Shown here: positions 17,461 to 26,466 of the stretch, in pieces
Layout of the letters: each line of letters starts with the position of its first letter
Position numbering within the stretch: position 1 is the stretch's first letter
NCBI RefSeq assembly: GCF_002157835.1
Contig: NZ_CP020809.1
Span: 4,526,001 to 4,590,000 of the forward strand
Reading direction: 5' to 3'
DNA from: Mycobacterium dioxanotrophicus
GTDB lineage: Bacteria; Actinomycetota; Actinomycetes; Mycobacteriales; Mycobacteriaceae
DNA length: 64,000 bases
Position numbers and translations under genes: made by a program
The notes under the pieces: model-generated
Database searches by the model: none
Told to the model about the DNA's origin: nothing
What the model saw: the letters and a program-made list of their open reading frames with translations, nothing else

Positions 17461-19025
17461 CCTCCCGATGGGGGTTGGACAGGCGGAGCGCCGACGCGGG
17501 GCAATCCCAGGCCGACGCCTGTGCGTGGCCGCTGCCCGGCCGCATGGGCGTCTCCTGCGCGGGTGCGCCGGTGCTGCGTGACGGGTGCGTCGGCGATCAG
17601 ATGATGCGGGGCGGCTGCGGTGACCGTGGTGGTCACGATGTCGCCGGGCCGGATCGCCTCGGGCGCGATGCCGCCGGGTGTGAAGTGCACCAGCCGGCCG
17701 TCCCTGGCCCGTCCCGACATCCGCGCGGTTGCGGCGTCTTTGCGGCCCTCGCCGGTGGCGACCAGCAGCTCGACGGTGCGGCCGACCTGAGCTTGGTTGT
17801 CCTGCAGCGAGATTCGCTCCTGCAATTCGATCAGGCGCGCATAACGCTCGGTGACAACGTGTTTGGGGAGCTGGTCGGGCATGGTGGCGGCCGGGGTGCC
17901 GGGTCGGATCGAGTACTGGAAGGTGAATGCGCTTGCGAACCGGGCCCGCTCGACGACGTCGAGGGTGGCCTGGAAGTCCTCCTCGGTTTCACCCGGGAAC
18001 CCGACGATGATGTCGGTGGTGATCGCCGCGTGCGGGATCGCGGCCCGCACCTTGTCGATGATGCCCAGATAACGCTCGGCCCGGTAGGAGCGGCGCATCG
18101 CCTTGAGGATGCGGTCCGAACCCGACTGCAACGGCATGTGCAGCGTCGGGCACACATTCGGCGTCTGGGCCATCGCCTCGATGACGTCGTCGGTGAACTC
18201 GGCCGGGTGCGGCGAGGTGAACCGCACCCGCTCCAGTCCGTCGATGCTGCCGCAGGCCCGCAGCAGTTTCGAGAACGCGGTGCGATCGCGCGGCAGCTCG
18301 GGCGGCGTTGTCGGGTCCTCGCGCAAGCGCTCGTCCGAAAACGACACACCGTAGGCGTTGACGTTCTGGCCCAGCAGCGTGATTTCGAGCACACCCTGGT
18401 CGACCAGCGACTGCACCTCGGCCAGGATGTCGCCGGGCCTGCGGTCCACCTCTTTGCCGCGCAAGGCGGGGACGATGCAGAAGGTGCACGTGTTGTTGCA
18501 GCCCACCGAGATGGAAACCCATGCCGCATAAGCGGATTCGCGGGCTGCAGGCAAGGTCGAAGGGAATTCCTGGAGCGCTTCGACGATTTCGACCTGGGCT
18601 TCGCGATTGTGCCGGGCACGTTCGAGCAGCGTCGGCAGTGAACCGATGTTGTGGGTTCCGAAGACCACGTCGACCCACGGCGCCTTCTTCAGCACCGTGT
18701 CACGGTCCTTCTGCGCCAGGCAGCCACCGACGGCGATCTGCATGTTCGGATCGGACTGCTTGCGCGGAGCCAGGTGACTGAGGTTTCCGTACAGCTTGTT
18801 GTCGGCGTTCTCCCGCACCGCGCACGTGTTGAACACGACGATGTCAGCCTCGGCGTCGTCGGCGGCACGCCGATAACCAGCCGATTCGAGCAGCCCCGAC
18901 AGTCGTTCCGAATCGTGCACATTCATCTGGCAGCCGTACGTACGGACCTGGTAGGTACGCACGTCGGCCGCCCCCTCATGGGGTGCCTGAGCGCCGCGCG
19001 CCACCGTGGAAGTCACGACGAACAT
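17448..19025 (-). CDS. miaB: tRNA-2-methylthio-N6-dimethylallyladenosine synthase
   Basis: This 525-residue radical-SAM enzyme adds the methylthio group to A37 after MiaA. The N-terminal cluster cysteines lie in [17 protein letters not shown] and GGCLAQ; the radical-SAM motif is [14 protein letters not shown]-terminal TRAM domain ([14 protein letters not shown]) binds tRNA. The last 40 or so residues are low-complexity. The ATG at 19025 lacks a clear ribosome-binding site; a GTG a few codons later is an alternative. It is divergent from gluA. Confidence 0.93.
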   Translation of the reverse strand: MFVVTSTVARGAQAPHEGAADVRTYQVRTYGCQMNVHDSERLSGLLESAGYRRAADDAEADIVVFNTCAVRENADNKLYGNLSHLAPRKQSDPNMQIAVGGCLAQKDRDTVLKKAPWVDVVFGTHNIGSLPTLLERARHNREAQVEIVEALQEFPSTLPAARESAYAAWVSISVGCNNTCTFCIVPALRGKEVDRRPGDILAEVQSLVDQGVLEITLLGQNVNAYGVSFSDERLREDPTTPPELPRDRTAFSKLLRACGSIDGLERVRFTSPHPAEFTDDVIEAMAQTPNVCPTLHMPLQSGSDRILKAMRRSYRAERYLGIIDKVRAAIPHAAITTDIIVGFPGETEEDFQATLDVVERARFASAFTFQYSIRPGTPAATMPDQLPKHVVTERYARLIELQERISLQDNQAQVGRTVELLVATGEGRKDAATARMSGRARDGRLVHFTPGGIAPEAIRPGDIVTTTVTAAAPHHLIADAPVTQHRRTRAGDAHAAGQRPRTGVGLGLPRVGAPPVQPPSGGCSC

Positions 19026-19068
19026 GTTACGGGGACGCAGATACGCCCCAAGCTGAGCGTTCCCTGGG

Positions 19069-19074
19069 TAGGGT
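19069..19074 (+). promoter_or_regulatory. -10 element of gluA, leaderless start
   Basis: TAGGGT ends 8 nt before the gluA ATG, and no Shine-Dalgarno sequence lies between them. This suggests a leaderless transcript for the transporter operon. Confidence 0.45.
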
Positions 19075-19082
19075 CTGCACCC

Positions 19083-19835
19083 ATGGCCACCGCGACCTCG
19101 GTCCCGATGATCTCGATCCAGGGCGTCAACAAACATTTCGGCGCCCTCCATGTCCTCAAGGACATCAACCTCGAAGTGCAACGCGGACAAGTCGTCGTCG
19201 TGCTGGGACCTTCGGGCTCCGGCAAGTCGACACTGTGTCGCACCATCAACCGGCTCGAACCCATCGACACCGGAACCATCACCATCGACGGCGACCCCCT
19301 CCCCGCCGAAGGCCGCAAGCTGGCCCAGCTGCGCTCCGACGTCGGCATGGTGTTCCAGTCGTTCAACCTGTTCGCGCACAAGACGATCCTCGAGAACGTC
19401 ACGCTCGCCCCCATCAAGGTGCGCAAGGCCGACAAGGAGAAAACCCGCAAGGAGGCGATGACCCTGCTGGAGCGGGTCGGCGTCGCCAGTCAGGCCGACA
19501 AGTATCCGGCCCAGTTGTCCGGCGGGCAGCAGCAACGCGTGGCGATCGCCCGCTCGCTGGCCATGCATCCGAAGGTGATGTTGTTCGACGAGCCGACCAG
19601 CGCGCTCGATCCGGAGATGATCAACGAGGTGCTGGCCGTGATGACCGACCTGGCCGGCGAAGGCATGACCATGGTGGTGGTCACCCACGAGATGGGCTTC
19701 GCCCGCCGCGCGTCACACCGGGTGGTGTTCATGGCCGACGGCGCGGTCGTCGAGGACGCGGCGCCCGAGGAGTTCTTCACCAATCCGAAGTCCGACCGGG
19801 CCAAGGACTTCCTCGGCAAGATCCTCGACCACTGA
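19083..19835 (+). CDS. gluA: Glutamate-type amino-acid ABC transporter ATPase
   Basis: This 250-residue ATPase powers uptake of a polar amino acid, probably glutamate or glutamine. Walker A is GPSGSGKS (42-49), the signature is [13 protein letters not shown] and Walker B is [14 protein letters not shown]. It closely resembles GluA/GlnQ proteins. The stop TGA overlaps the next start (TGATG). It begins an operon with the binding-protein/permease fusion and gluD. Confidence 0.93.
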   Translation: MATATSVPMISIQGVNKHFGALHVLKDINLEVQRGQVVVVLGPSGSGKSTLCRTINRLEPIDTGTITIDGDPLPAEGRKLAQLRSDVGMVFQSFNLFAHKTILENVTLAPIKVRKADKEKTRKEAMTLLERVGVASQADKYPAQLSGGQQQRVAIARSLAMHPKVMLFDEPTSALDPEMINEVLAVMTDLAGEGMTMVVVTHEMGFARRASHRVVFMADGAVVEDAAPEEFFTNPKSDRAKDFLGKILDH

Positions 19836-21373
19836 TGGGCGACGATCAGATGCCCACTCGCACTCGCCGCACCCGGCCGCTACGCCTGATCATCCTCGCC
19901 CTGCTGGCCGTCGCGTTGCCGTTCATCGCCTCCGGCTGCGGCAGCGACAGCAACAAACTCGTCATCGGCACCAAGTTCGACCAGCCCGGCCTGGCAGTCA
20001 AGAAACCCGACGGCTCGATGGCCGGGTTCGACGTCGACGTCGCCACCTATGTCGCCGGCGAGCTGGGTTACAAGCCCGACCAGATCGAATGGAAAGAGGC
20101 GCCGTCAGGTCAGCGGGAGACGCTGATCGAGAACGGCCAGGTCGACTACATCGTCGCGACCTACTCGATCACCGATGCCCGCAAGAAGAAGGTCAGCTTC
20201 GCCGGGCCGTACCTGATCACCGGGCAGGGCCTGCTGGTGCGGGCCGACGACAACGACATCACCGGCGTCGAGTCGCTGCAGAACGGCAAGAAGCTGTGCT
20301 CGGTGACGGGCTCGACACCCGCTCAGCGCATCAAGGACAAGTACCCGGGTGTGCAGCTGCAGCAGTACGACACCTATTCGGCGTGTGTCGAGGCGCTGCG
20401 CACGGGCGCCATCGACGCGCTGAGCACCGACGAGGTGATCCTGGCAGGCTTCGCCGCGCAGTTCCCCGGCGCCTTCAAGGTCGTCGGCAAGCCGTTCTCG
20501 GTAGAGAAGTACGGCATCGGCCTGCGCAAGGGCGACACCACGCTGCAGACCAAGATCAACAAGGCCATCATCAAGATGCAGCAGGACGGGGCCTGGCAGG
20601 CCGCGTTCGAGCGGAACCTCGGGCCGGCCGGTATCGCCACCCCCGCGCCGCCACCACTGGACACCTCGACCGGCACGGAAGCCGGCGAGACCGGCCTGAA
20701 CCTCGGCAAGTACAGCGGGCAGATGGTCTCGGCGTTCTGGACCACGATCAAGCTCACCGTGTACTCGGCGATCGGGGCACTGCTGCTCGGCACACTGCTG
20801 GCCGCGATGCGGCTGTCCCCGGTGCCGGTGATGCGGTGGTTGGGCGCGGCCTACGTCAACGTGGTGCGCAATACGCCGCTGACGCTGATCCTCATCTTCT
20901 GCTCGCTCGGCATCGGGACGACGTTGCACATCACGCTGACCGATCCGAACTCCCCGACATCCATCGCCGACAGCGGGTTCCGGCTGGCGGTTCTCGGTCT
21001 GACCGTGTACACCGCGTCGTTCGTGTGCGAGACGCTGCGGTCCGGCGTCAACACCGTGCCCATCGGCCAGGCCGAGGCCGCCCGCTCGCTCGGGCTGAGT
21101 TTCGGACAGAACCTCCGAATCATCTTGTTGCCGCAGGCTTTCCGCGCGGTGATCATCCCACTGGGTTCGGTGCTGATCGCCCTGGTCAAGAACACCACCA
21201 TCGCCTCGGCGATCGGTGTGGCCGAGGCGGCGCTGCTGATGAAGGAGATGATCGAGAACACGGCGGCCCTGATGGCGGTCGGCAGCATCTTCGCCGCCGG
21301 GTTCCTGGTGCTCACCCTGCCATTGGGGTTGTTGTTCGGCTGGCTCGGGAAACGCTGGGCGGTGGTGCGGTGA
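19835..21373 (+). CDS. Fused glutamate-binding lipoprotein and ABC permease
   Basis: This 512-residue reading frame is continuous. Residues 1-30 are a signal peptide with a lipobox-like IASGC. About 35-270 is a family-3 solute-binding domain (GSMAGFDVDVATYVAGELGY, AGPYLITGQGLLV, VGKPFSVEKYGIGLRKGD). After a Pro/Thr/Gly linker, about 290-512 is a His/Glu/Gln-type permease with the EAA-like loop (GQAEAARSLGLSFGQNLRIILLPQAFR). In corynebacterial GluABCD these are separate proteins; fused forms occur elsewhere (GlnPQ type). An in-frame ATG at 20723 could in principle start a separate permease but has no good ribosome-binding site. The start overlaps gluA by 1 nt. Confidence 0.88.
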   Translation: MGDDQMPTRTRRTRPLRLIILALLAVALPFIASGCGSDSNKLVIGTKFDQPGLAVKKPDGSMAGFDVDVATYVAGELGYKPDQIEWKEAPSGQRETLIENGQVDYIVATYSITDARKKKVSFAGPYLITGQGLLVRADDNDITGVESLQNGKKLCSVTGSTPAQRIKDKYPGVQLQQYDTYSACVEALRTGAIDALSTDEVILAGFAAQFPGAFKVVGKPFSVEKYGIGLRKGDTTLQTKINKAIIKMQQDGAWQAAFERNLGPAGIATPAPPPLDTSTGTEAGETGLNLGKYSGQMVSAFWTTIKLTVYSAIGALLLGTLLAAMRLSPVPVMRWLGAAYVNVVRNTPLTLILIFCSLGIGTTLHITLTDPNSPTSIADSGFRLAVLGLTVYTASFVCETLRSGVNTVPIGQAEAARSLGLSFGQNLRIILLPQAFRAVIIPLGSVLIALVKNTTIASAIGVAEAALLMKEMIENTAALMAVGSIFAAGFLVLTLPLGLLFGWLGKRWAVVR

Positions 21374-21408
21374 TGAGCGCTCGCGCGAAGAACGGACAAC
21401 GCAGATGA
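21373..21408 (+). CDS. Possible 11-codon coupling mini-ORF
   Basis: An ATG overlaps the stop of the fused binding protein/permease (TGATG) and opens 11 codons (MSARAKNGQRR) whose TGA overlaps the ATG of gluD (ATGA). The peptide itself is probably not functional. The arrangement would let ribosomes step from one gene to the next by reinitiation. It may be chance. Confidence 0.25.
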   Translation: MSARAKNGQRR

Positions 21409-22301
21409 GTGAATCGTCAGTTCTCTACGACGCCCCGGGTCCGCGGGCCCGGGCGCGCAATCTTGTGACCGCCGTCGTGACGGTGGCCGTCGTGTTGGTC
21501 GCGGCGGTCGCGGTGGTGTGGCGGTTCGGCGATGCGGGCCAGCTCACGGCGGAGAAATGGAAGCCGTTCCTGACCGGCGGCCTGTGGACGACGTACGTGT
21601 TGCCGGGTGTGCAGGGCACGCTGACCGCGGCGGTGTTGTCGATCGTGCTGGCGCTCGTGCTCGGATGTGTGCTCGGCGTCGGTCGGCTGTCGCCGATCGG
21701 TCCACTGCGGTGGGTGTGTGCGGTGGTCGTCGAGTTCTTCCGGGCCGTACCGGTGCTGATCATGATGCTGTTCAGCTACGCCCTGTACGCGATGTACGAC
21801 GTGTTCCCGTCCAAGCAATTGGCGCTGGCGGGTGTGGTGACGGGCCTGACGCTCTACAACGGCGCGGTGATCGCCGAGATCGTGCGGGCGGGCGTCCACG
21901 CGTTGCCACGGGGCCAGGCCGAGGCGGCGTCGGCTCTGGGGCTGACGTGGGGCCAGACCATGCGGTCGATCCTGCTGCCCCAGGCCATCACCTCGATGCT
22001 GCCGGTGCTGGTGTCGCAGATGGTGGTGGTGCTGAAGGACACGGCGATCGGCTACCAGATCACGTTCGTGGAAATGGTGCGTCAGGGCACCGTCGTCGGT
22101 TCGGCGTACGGCAACTACATTCCCGCGCTGATCGTGATCGCGGTGCTGATGATCACCGTGAACTTCGCGCTGTCGGCGTTGGCGACCCGGCTGGAACGCC
22201 GGCTGCGACGGTCGACTCGCGGGCCTGCGCCCATGCGTGCCGAGGCCGTCGAGCAGGAGGGCGCCCCCGGCGCCGTGGTGTTGCAGGACCAGCGGGATTA
22301 G
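21405..22301 (+). CDS. gluD: Glutamate-type ABC transporter permease
   Basis: This 298-residue permease has an N-terminal membrane helix (VVTVAVVLVAAVAVVW) and a core with the EAA-like loop (GQAEAASALGLTWGQTMRSILLPQA). It would pair with the permease half of the preceding fusion to form the channel. It is the last gene of the transporter operon; a hairpin at 22301-22328 follows. The ribosome-binding site is poor, which fits translational coupling to the upstream gene. Confidence 0.9.
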   Translation: MSESSVLYDAPGPRARARNLVTAVVTVAVVLVAAVAVVWRFGDAGQLTAEKWKPFLTGGLWTTYVLPGVQGTLTAAVLSIVLALVLGCVLGVGRLSPIGPLRWVCAVVVEFFRAVPVLIMMLFSYALYAMYDVFPSKQLALAGVVTGLTLYNGAVIAEIVRAGVHALPRGQAEAASALGLTWGQTMRSILLPQAITSMLPVLVSQMVVVLKDTAIGYQITFVEMVRQGTVVGSAYGNYIPALIVIAVLMITVNFALSALATRLERRLRRSTRGPAPMRAEAVEQEGAPGAVVLQDQRD

Positions 22302-22328
22302 CGCCGGCCGCGCTATACGCGGCGGCGC
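22301..22328. terminator. Hairpin between convergent gluD and recX
   Basis: GCGCC-GG-CCGCG pairs with CGCGG-C-GGCGC around CTATA. The recX stop codon (22313-22315) lies in the loop and the gluD stop ends at the first base. Probable bidirectional terminator without a T tract. Confidence 0.5.
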
Positions 22329-22873
22329 TCCCGCTCGCTGGCCAACTCGACGCTGACCACATCGAAGGCCATCGACTGGCTGTAGCCGCGGCGGGCCAGC
22401 ATGCCGACCAGCCGGCGGGTCACCTTCACATCGTCGTCATCGCCCAGCCGTTCCCGGCGCAGCTTGTCGCGTACCAGCTGCTCGGCACGTTGACGTTCGG
22501 CGGCCGGGTCGAGGTCGGCCAGCGCAGCCGAGATGACCTCGCCGTCGACGCCCTTCTTGCGAAGCTCGACGGCCAAGGCGCGCTTGCCTTTACCGGAGTT
22601 GGCATGCCGCGTCCGAACCCACTGTTCGGCGAAGTCCTCGTCATCGACCAACCCGACGTCAGCGAGCCGGTCGAGGACTGCGGCGCTCACCTCGTCGGGA
22701 TAGCCACGCTTGGCGAGCTGACCCTCCAGCTCGGCGCGGGTGCGTGCCCGCACAGTGAGCAGACGCAGACACACGTCACGCGCCTGCTCCTCGCGCTTGC
22801 GGGGATCCTGCGTCTGCTCTTCGCGGGTGTCGTCAGCCGACTCAGAAGTCGACCGGGGCGGGAAGTGCGTCAT
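22313..22873 (-). CDS. recX: RecA regulator RecX
   Basis: This 186-residue helical protein inhibits RecA filament extension and ATPase activity. The tandem three-helix units of the family are visible ([64 protein letters not shown]). The ATG at 22873 (or the adjacent one at 22876) lies inside recA, giving an overlap of about 32 bp, as in other mycobacteria where recX is co-transcribed with recA. Confidence 0.92.
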   Translation of the reverse strand: MTHFPPRSTSESADDTREEQTQDPRKREEQARDVCLRLLTVRARTRAELEGQLAKRGYPDEVSAAVLDRLADVGLVDDEDFAEQWVRTRHANSGKGKRALAVELRKKGVDGEVISAALADLDPAAERQRAEQLVRDKLRRERLGDDDDVKVTRRLVGMLARRGYSQSMAFDVVSVELASERERRRV

Positions 22874-23888
22874 CATCCACAGACACATCGGCGCCGATAC
22901 CGAGCTTCTCCTTGATCTTCTTCTCGATCTCGTTGGCGACGTTGACGTTCTCCAGCAAGAACTTTCGAGCATTCTCCTTGCCCTGCCCCAGCTGCTCACC
23001 GTCGTAGGTGAACCAGGACCCGGACTTACGGATGAAGCCGTGCTCGACACCCATGTCGATGAGCGAGCCTTCACGGCTGATGCCGTGGCCGTAGAGGATG
23101 TCGAACTCGGCCTGCTTGAACGGCGGCGAGACCTTGTTCTTGACGACCTTGACGCGGGTGCGGTTACCGACCGCGTCGGTGCCGTCCTTGAGGGTCTCGA
23201 TGCGGCGGACGTCCAGCCGGACCGAGGCGTAGAACTTCAAAGCCTTACCGCCCGTGGTGGTTTCGGGCGAACCGAACATCACGCCGATCTTCTCGCGGAG
23301 CTGGTTGATGAAGATGGCGGTGGTGCCCGAGTTGTTCAGCGCGCCGGTCATCTTCCGCAACGCCTGGCTCATCAGGCGGGCCTGCAGGCCGACATGGCTG
23401 TCACCCATCTCGCCCTCGATCTCGGCGCGAGGCACCAGGGCGGCCACCGAGTCGATCACCAGGATGTCCAGCGCGCCGGAGCGGACCAGCATGTCGGCGA
23501 TCTCCAGCGCCTGCTCACCGGTGTCGGGCTGGGACACCAGCAGCGAGTCGGTGTCTACCCCGAGCTTCTTGGCGTACTCGGGATCCAGTGCGTGCTCGGC
23601 GTCGATGAACGCCGCGATACCACCTGCGGCCTGGGCGTTGGCCACCGCGTGCAGCGCCACCGTGGTCTTACCCGAGGATTCCGGGCCGTAGATCTCGACA
23701 ACCCTGCCACGCGGCAGGCCGCCGATGCCGAGCGCCACATCCAGCGAGATCGATCCGGTGGGGATCACCGAGATCGGCTGACGAACCTCCTCACCGAGGC
23801 GCATCACCGAACCTTTGCCGAAATTCTTGTCGATCTGCGCCATCGCCAGCTCGAGGGCTTTTTCGCGATCAGGGGCTTGCTGCGCCAT
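22842..23888 (-). CDS. recA: Recombinase RecA
   Basis: This 348-residue DNA-strand-exchange ATPase is also the co-protease for LexA cleavage. Walker A is GPESSGKT (68-75), Walker B is [12 protein letters not shown], and the DNA-binding loops are present. Unlike M. tuberculosis RecA it is uninterrupted by an intein. A GGAGAGG site precedes the ATG. Upstream lie an SOS box (23997-24012) and a PafBC-type promoter (23943-23964), giving both LexA-dependent and LexA-independent induction. Confidence 0.98.
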   Translation of the reverse strand: MAQQAPDREKALELAMAQIDKNFGKGSVMRLGEEVRQPISVIPTGSISLDVALGIGGLPRGRVVEIYGPESSGKTTVALHAVANAQAAGGIAAFIDAEHALDPEYAKKLGVDTDSLLVSQPDTGEQALEIADMLVRSGALDILVIDSVAALVPRAEIEGEMGDSHVGLQARLMSQALRKMTGALNNSGTTAIFINQLREKIGVMFGSPETTTGGKALKFYASVRLDVRRIETLKDGTDAVGNRTRVKVVKNKVSPPFKQAEFDILYGHGISREGSLIDMGVEHGFIRKSGSWFTYDGEQLGQGKENARKFLLENVNVANEIEKKIKEKLGIGADVSVDDDALPAPVDF

Positions 23889-23942
23889 GGTGGTGCCTCT
23901 CCAAGTAGTCGTGTTGACCGGTGTTCCGATCGGTTGGCCGTG

Positions 23943-23964
23943 ACGCTAGAGCAGGCCACCGACA
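23943..23964 (-). promoter_or_regulatory. PafBC-type (RecA-independent) promoter of recA
   Basis: On the minus strand this reads TGTCGGTG-N8-TAGCGT, a full match to the mycobacterial RecA-NDp motif TGTCGGTG-N8-TANNNT recognised by PafBC. It lies 55 bp upstream of the recA start. Confidence 0.8.
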
Positions 23965-23996
23965 AGTCAGCTCAGTCGAACTGCAACCCACAGTAG

Positions 23997-24012
23997 ACGA
24001 ACACCTGTTCGA
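23997..24012. promoter_or_regulatory. SOS box (LexA operator) of recA
   Basis: ACGAAC-ACCT-GTTCGA differs by one base from the consensus TCGAAC-N4-GTTCGA. It lies upstream of the PafBC-type recA promoter and also about 72 bp upstream of hypA on the other strand, so LexA binding could touch the hydrogenase operon too (inference). Confidence 0.8.
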
Positions 24013-24083
24013 TTCAAGTGGACACGCCGTGGTTACGGCGATTCAGGCATATCGTGAGGAGATCCGGCCCGAACGGGGCAGCG

Positions 24084-24413
24084 ATGCACGAGTTGGCGAT
24101 AACCCAGAGCGTTGTCGACGCGGTGTGTGAACACGCCGCCGGTCGTCGGATATGCAGTGTGCGACTCGAAGTCGGAGCGCTGTGCGCAGTCGTCCCGGAC
24201 TCCATGCTGTTCTGCTTCGACCTGGTGACCAAGGGCACGGTCGCCGACGGCGCCCGACTGGACCTCGACATCCAACCGGGCACGGCACACTGCCGCGGCT
24301 GCGGGACCGATTTCGAACTTCCCGACCTGATCCTGCTCTGCCGGTGCGGCAGCGCCGACGTCGAGGTGACCGCCGGGCGGGATCTACGCATCCTCTCGAT
24401 GGAAGTGAGTTGA
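24084..24413 (+). CDS. hypA: Hydrogenase nickel chaperone HypA
   Basis: This 109-residue metallochaperone helps insert nickel into the hydrogenase large subunit. The N-terminal MHELAI carries the nickel-binding His2. The zinc site is CRGCG followed by CRCGS, i.e. CxxC plus a shortened CxC. The start is set by the conserved MHE; an open frame of 22 codons upstream is rejected. It is the first gene of the long hydrogenase operon, divergent from recA across 195 bp; TATCGT (24050-24055) is a possible -10 but no clear -35 is seen. Confidence 0.94.
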   Translation: MHELAITQSVVDAVCEHAAGRRICSVRLEVGALCAVVPDSMLFCFDLVTKGTVADGARLDLDIQPGTAHCRGCGTDFELPDLILLCRCGSADVEVTAGRDLRILSMEVS

Positions 24414-24414
24414 C

Positions 24415-25218
24415 ATGTGCGCCACCTGCGGTTGCGGCGACGATGGCCACGACGGCCCGATGATCACCATCCCCGGCAACGACCACCACCATCCTCATGA
24501 GCACCACCACCCTCACGGCGAGCACACCGAGACCGTCACGCTCGAACAGAAAGTGCTCGCCAAGAACGACCTCGTCGCCGAAGAGAATCGCCGGTGGCTC
24601 GCCCGCCGCGGCATCCTGGCCCTCAACGTGACGAGTTCGCCGGGGGCGGGCAAGACCACTCTCCTCGAGCGCACCGTCCGCGAGTACGGGGCCCGTCGGC
24701 CCATCGCGGTGCTCGAAGGAGATCAGGAGACCTTGCTCGACGCCGACCGGATCAGGTCCGCGGGCGCACGCTCGGTTCAGGTCAACACCGGGGCCGGCTG
24801 TCATCTGGACGCGAGCATGGTCCGCGGGGCCCTCGACGCGCTCGATCCCGAGCCCGATTCGGTGCTGTTCATCGAGAACGTCGGAAACCTGGTCTGCCCG
24901 GCCCTGTTCGACCTTGGTGAACGCAACAAAATCGTCGTTGTCTCGGTAACCGAGGGGGCCGACAAACCATTGAAATACCCTTACATGTTCGCGGTCGCGG
25001 ACCTGGTCCTCATCAACAAGATCGACCTCATGCCCTACGTGGATTTCGACATCGAAACATGTTGTAGCAGAGCTCGATCCGTCAATTCCGGGGTTGACAT
25101 CCTGCCGGTGTCAGCGACGCGCGGGGACGGCCTCGAGCAGTGGTACTCCTGGATTGACACCTGCGCAAAAACCGTGACGTCAGCGTCGGCCGTTGACAAC
25201 ATGAACTCCCAGGAGTAG
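24415..25218 (+). CDS. hypB: Hydrogenase nickel-incorporation GTPase HypB
   Basis: This 267-residue GTPase delivers nickel with HypA. The N-terminus has a Cys-rich metal motif (MCATCGCG) and a His-rich stretch (about 24-37) for nickel storage. The P-loop is SSPGAGKTT, the nickel/zinc-dimer region NTGAGCHLDA, and the G4 motif NKID. It starts one base after the hypA stop. Candidate promoter elements for the structural genes lie in its last codons. Confidence 0.95.
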   Translation: MCATCGCGDDGHDGPMITIPGNDHHHPHEHHHPHGEHTETVTLEQKVLAKNDLVAEENRRWLARRGILALNVTSSPGAGKTTLLERTVREYGARRPIAVLEGDQETLLDADRIRSAGARSVQVNTGAGCHLDASMVRGALDALDPEPDSVLFIENVGNLVCPALFDLGERNKIVVVSVTEGADKPLKYPYMFAVADLVLINKIDLMPYVDFDIETCCSRARSVNSGVDILPVSATRGDGLEQWYSWIDTCAKTVTSASAVDNMNSQE

Positions 25219-25221
25219 ACC
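25193..25221 (+). promoter_or_regulatory. Possible internal promoter before the hydrogenase structural genes
   Basis: TTGACA (25193-25198), a 17-bp spacer and TAGACC (25216-25221) resemble a sigma-A promoter with a weak -10. It would start transcription about 80 nt before hhyS. The 89-bp gap after hypB, the second largest within the operon, makes a separate promoter plausible but unproven. Confidence 0.3.
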
Positions 25222-25307
25222 CAGATTTCAGGCGCCCTGAAGAAGCCGGTGAGCGTCTAGATCAGAGTTTGGGACTCCCAGCCCGGGCCCCAAGGAAGCC
25301 GTGACGT

Positions 25308-26363
25308 ATGCCAACAGAGGCAGCGGTCAAAGCGGAAGAGGCACTGATCCATGTGCTGTGGATCAACGCCGGATTGAGTTGTGATGGTGACTCGGTGGCG
25401 TTGACTGCCGCCACTCAACCGAGCATCGAAGAAATTGCCCTCGGAGCCCTTCCCGGTCTACCGAAAATCGCCGTCCACTGGCCCTTGATCGACTTCGAAT
25501 GTGGCCCGGCCGGCGGTGCCGATGATTTCCTCGCGTGGTTCTTCAAAGCCGACAGAGGGGAACTCGATCCGTTCGTCCTCGTTGTCGAGGGCTCCATTCC
25601 CAACGAACAGATCAAGAGCGAGGGTTACTGGTGCGGGTTCGGCAACGACCCGGCGACCAACCAGCCGATGACCACCAGCGAATGGCTGGATCGGCTGACC
25701 CCCAAGGCCACGGCCGTCGTCGCGGTCGGAACCTGCGCCACCTACGGTGGCATCCATGCGATGGCGGGCAATCCGACCGGCGCCATGGGGGTTCCCGACT
25801 ATCTCGGCTGGGACTGGAAGAGCAAGGCCGGCATCCCGATCGTCTGTGTGCCGGGTTGCCCGATCCAACCGGACAACCTCGCCGAGACCCTGACCTACCT
25901 GCTGTACATGGCCACCGACCAGGCGCCCATGATCCCGTTGGATGACGCGCTCCGACCCACATGGCTGTTCGGCAACACCGTCCACGAAGGCTGTGACCGC
26001 GCCGGCTACTACGAGCAAGGCGACTTCGCAACCGAATACGGGTCACCGAAATGCATTGTGAAACTTGGGTGTTGGGGACCCGTGGTCAAGTGCAACGTAC
26101 CCAAGCGCGGTTGGATCAACGGGATCGGCGGTTGCCCCAACGTCGGCGGCATCTGCATCGGGTGCACCATGCCGGGCTTCCCGGACAAGTTCATGCCGTT
26201 CATGGACGAACCACCAGGCGGCAAGGTGTCCACGACAGCATCCGGGCTCTACGGGTCGGTGATCCGCAGCTTGCGCCACGTCACCGGCCGCACCGTCGAC
26301 AAGGAGCCCAAGTGGCGCCATCGCGGTACGACGCTGGAGACCGGAGCTACTCGCACCTGGTAG
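25308..26363 (+). CDS. hhyS: Group 1h [NiFe]-hydrogenase small subunit
   Basis: This 351-residue subunit holds the iron-sulfur relay that carries electrons from the active site. The proximal-cluster motif, normally CxxC, is Cys25-x-x-Asp28 (LSCDGDSV), the Cys3Asp ligation described for the actinobacterial-type hydrogenase of Ralstonia; other proximal ligands are in GTCATYGG and VPGCPIQ. Medial and distal ligands lie in VHEGCDR, LGCWGPVVKC and GGCPNVGGICIGC. There is no Tat signal or C-terminal anchor, as in other group 1h enzymes. The expected role is oxidation of trace H2 for respiration in stationary cells. M. smegmatis has the same enzyme (MSMEG_2720-2719) near recA. Confidence 0.94.
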   Translation: MPTEAAVKAEEALIHVLWINAGLSCDGDSVALTAATQPSIEEIALGALPGLPKIAVHWPLIDFECGPAGGADDFLAWFFKADRGELDPFVLVVEGSIPNEQIKSEGYWCGFGNDPATNQPMTTSEWLDRLTPKATAVVAVGTCATYGGIHAMAGNPTGAMGVPDYLGWDWKSKAGIPIVCVPGCPIQPDNLAETLTYLLYMATDQAPMIPLDDALRPTWLFGNTVHEGCDRAGYYEQGDFATEYGSPKCIVKLGCWGPVVKCNVPKRGWINGIGGCPNVGGICIGCTMPGFPDKFMPFMDEPPGGKVSTTASGLYGSVIRSLRHVTGRTVDKEPKWRHRGTTLETGATRTW

Positions 26364-26466
26364 ATGCGGGGTCGGGGCACCGTGGCCCCGACCCGTCAAT
26401 CTCCCGCCGGAATACGGGAACAGTTGGCATTCCTGGCTTTATCTGCCCACTTGAAAGAGAAGTTCG

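Noticed and set aside
22842..23888. Possible RecA intein as in M. tuberculosis
   Set aside because: The 348-residue RecA is continuous with normal motifs; no intein is present.
24018..24083. Upstream start adding 22 residues to HypA
   Set aside because: The nickel-binding His must follow the initiator Met (MHE), which is at 24084.
25308..25370. Tat signal peptide on the hydrogenase small subunit
   Set aside because: No twin arginine or hydrophobic stretch precedes the first cluster motif; group 1h subunits lack one.
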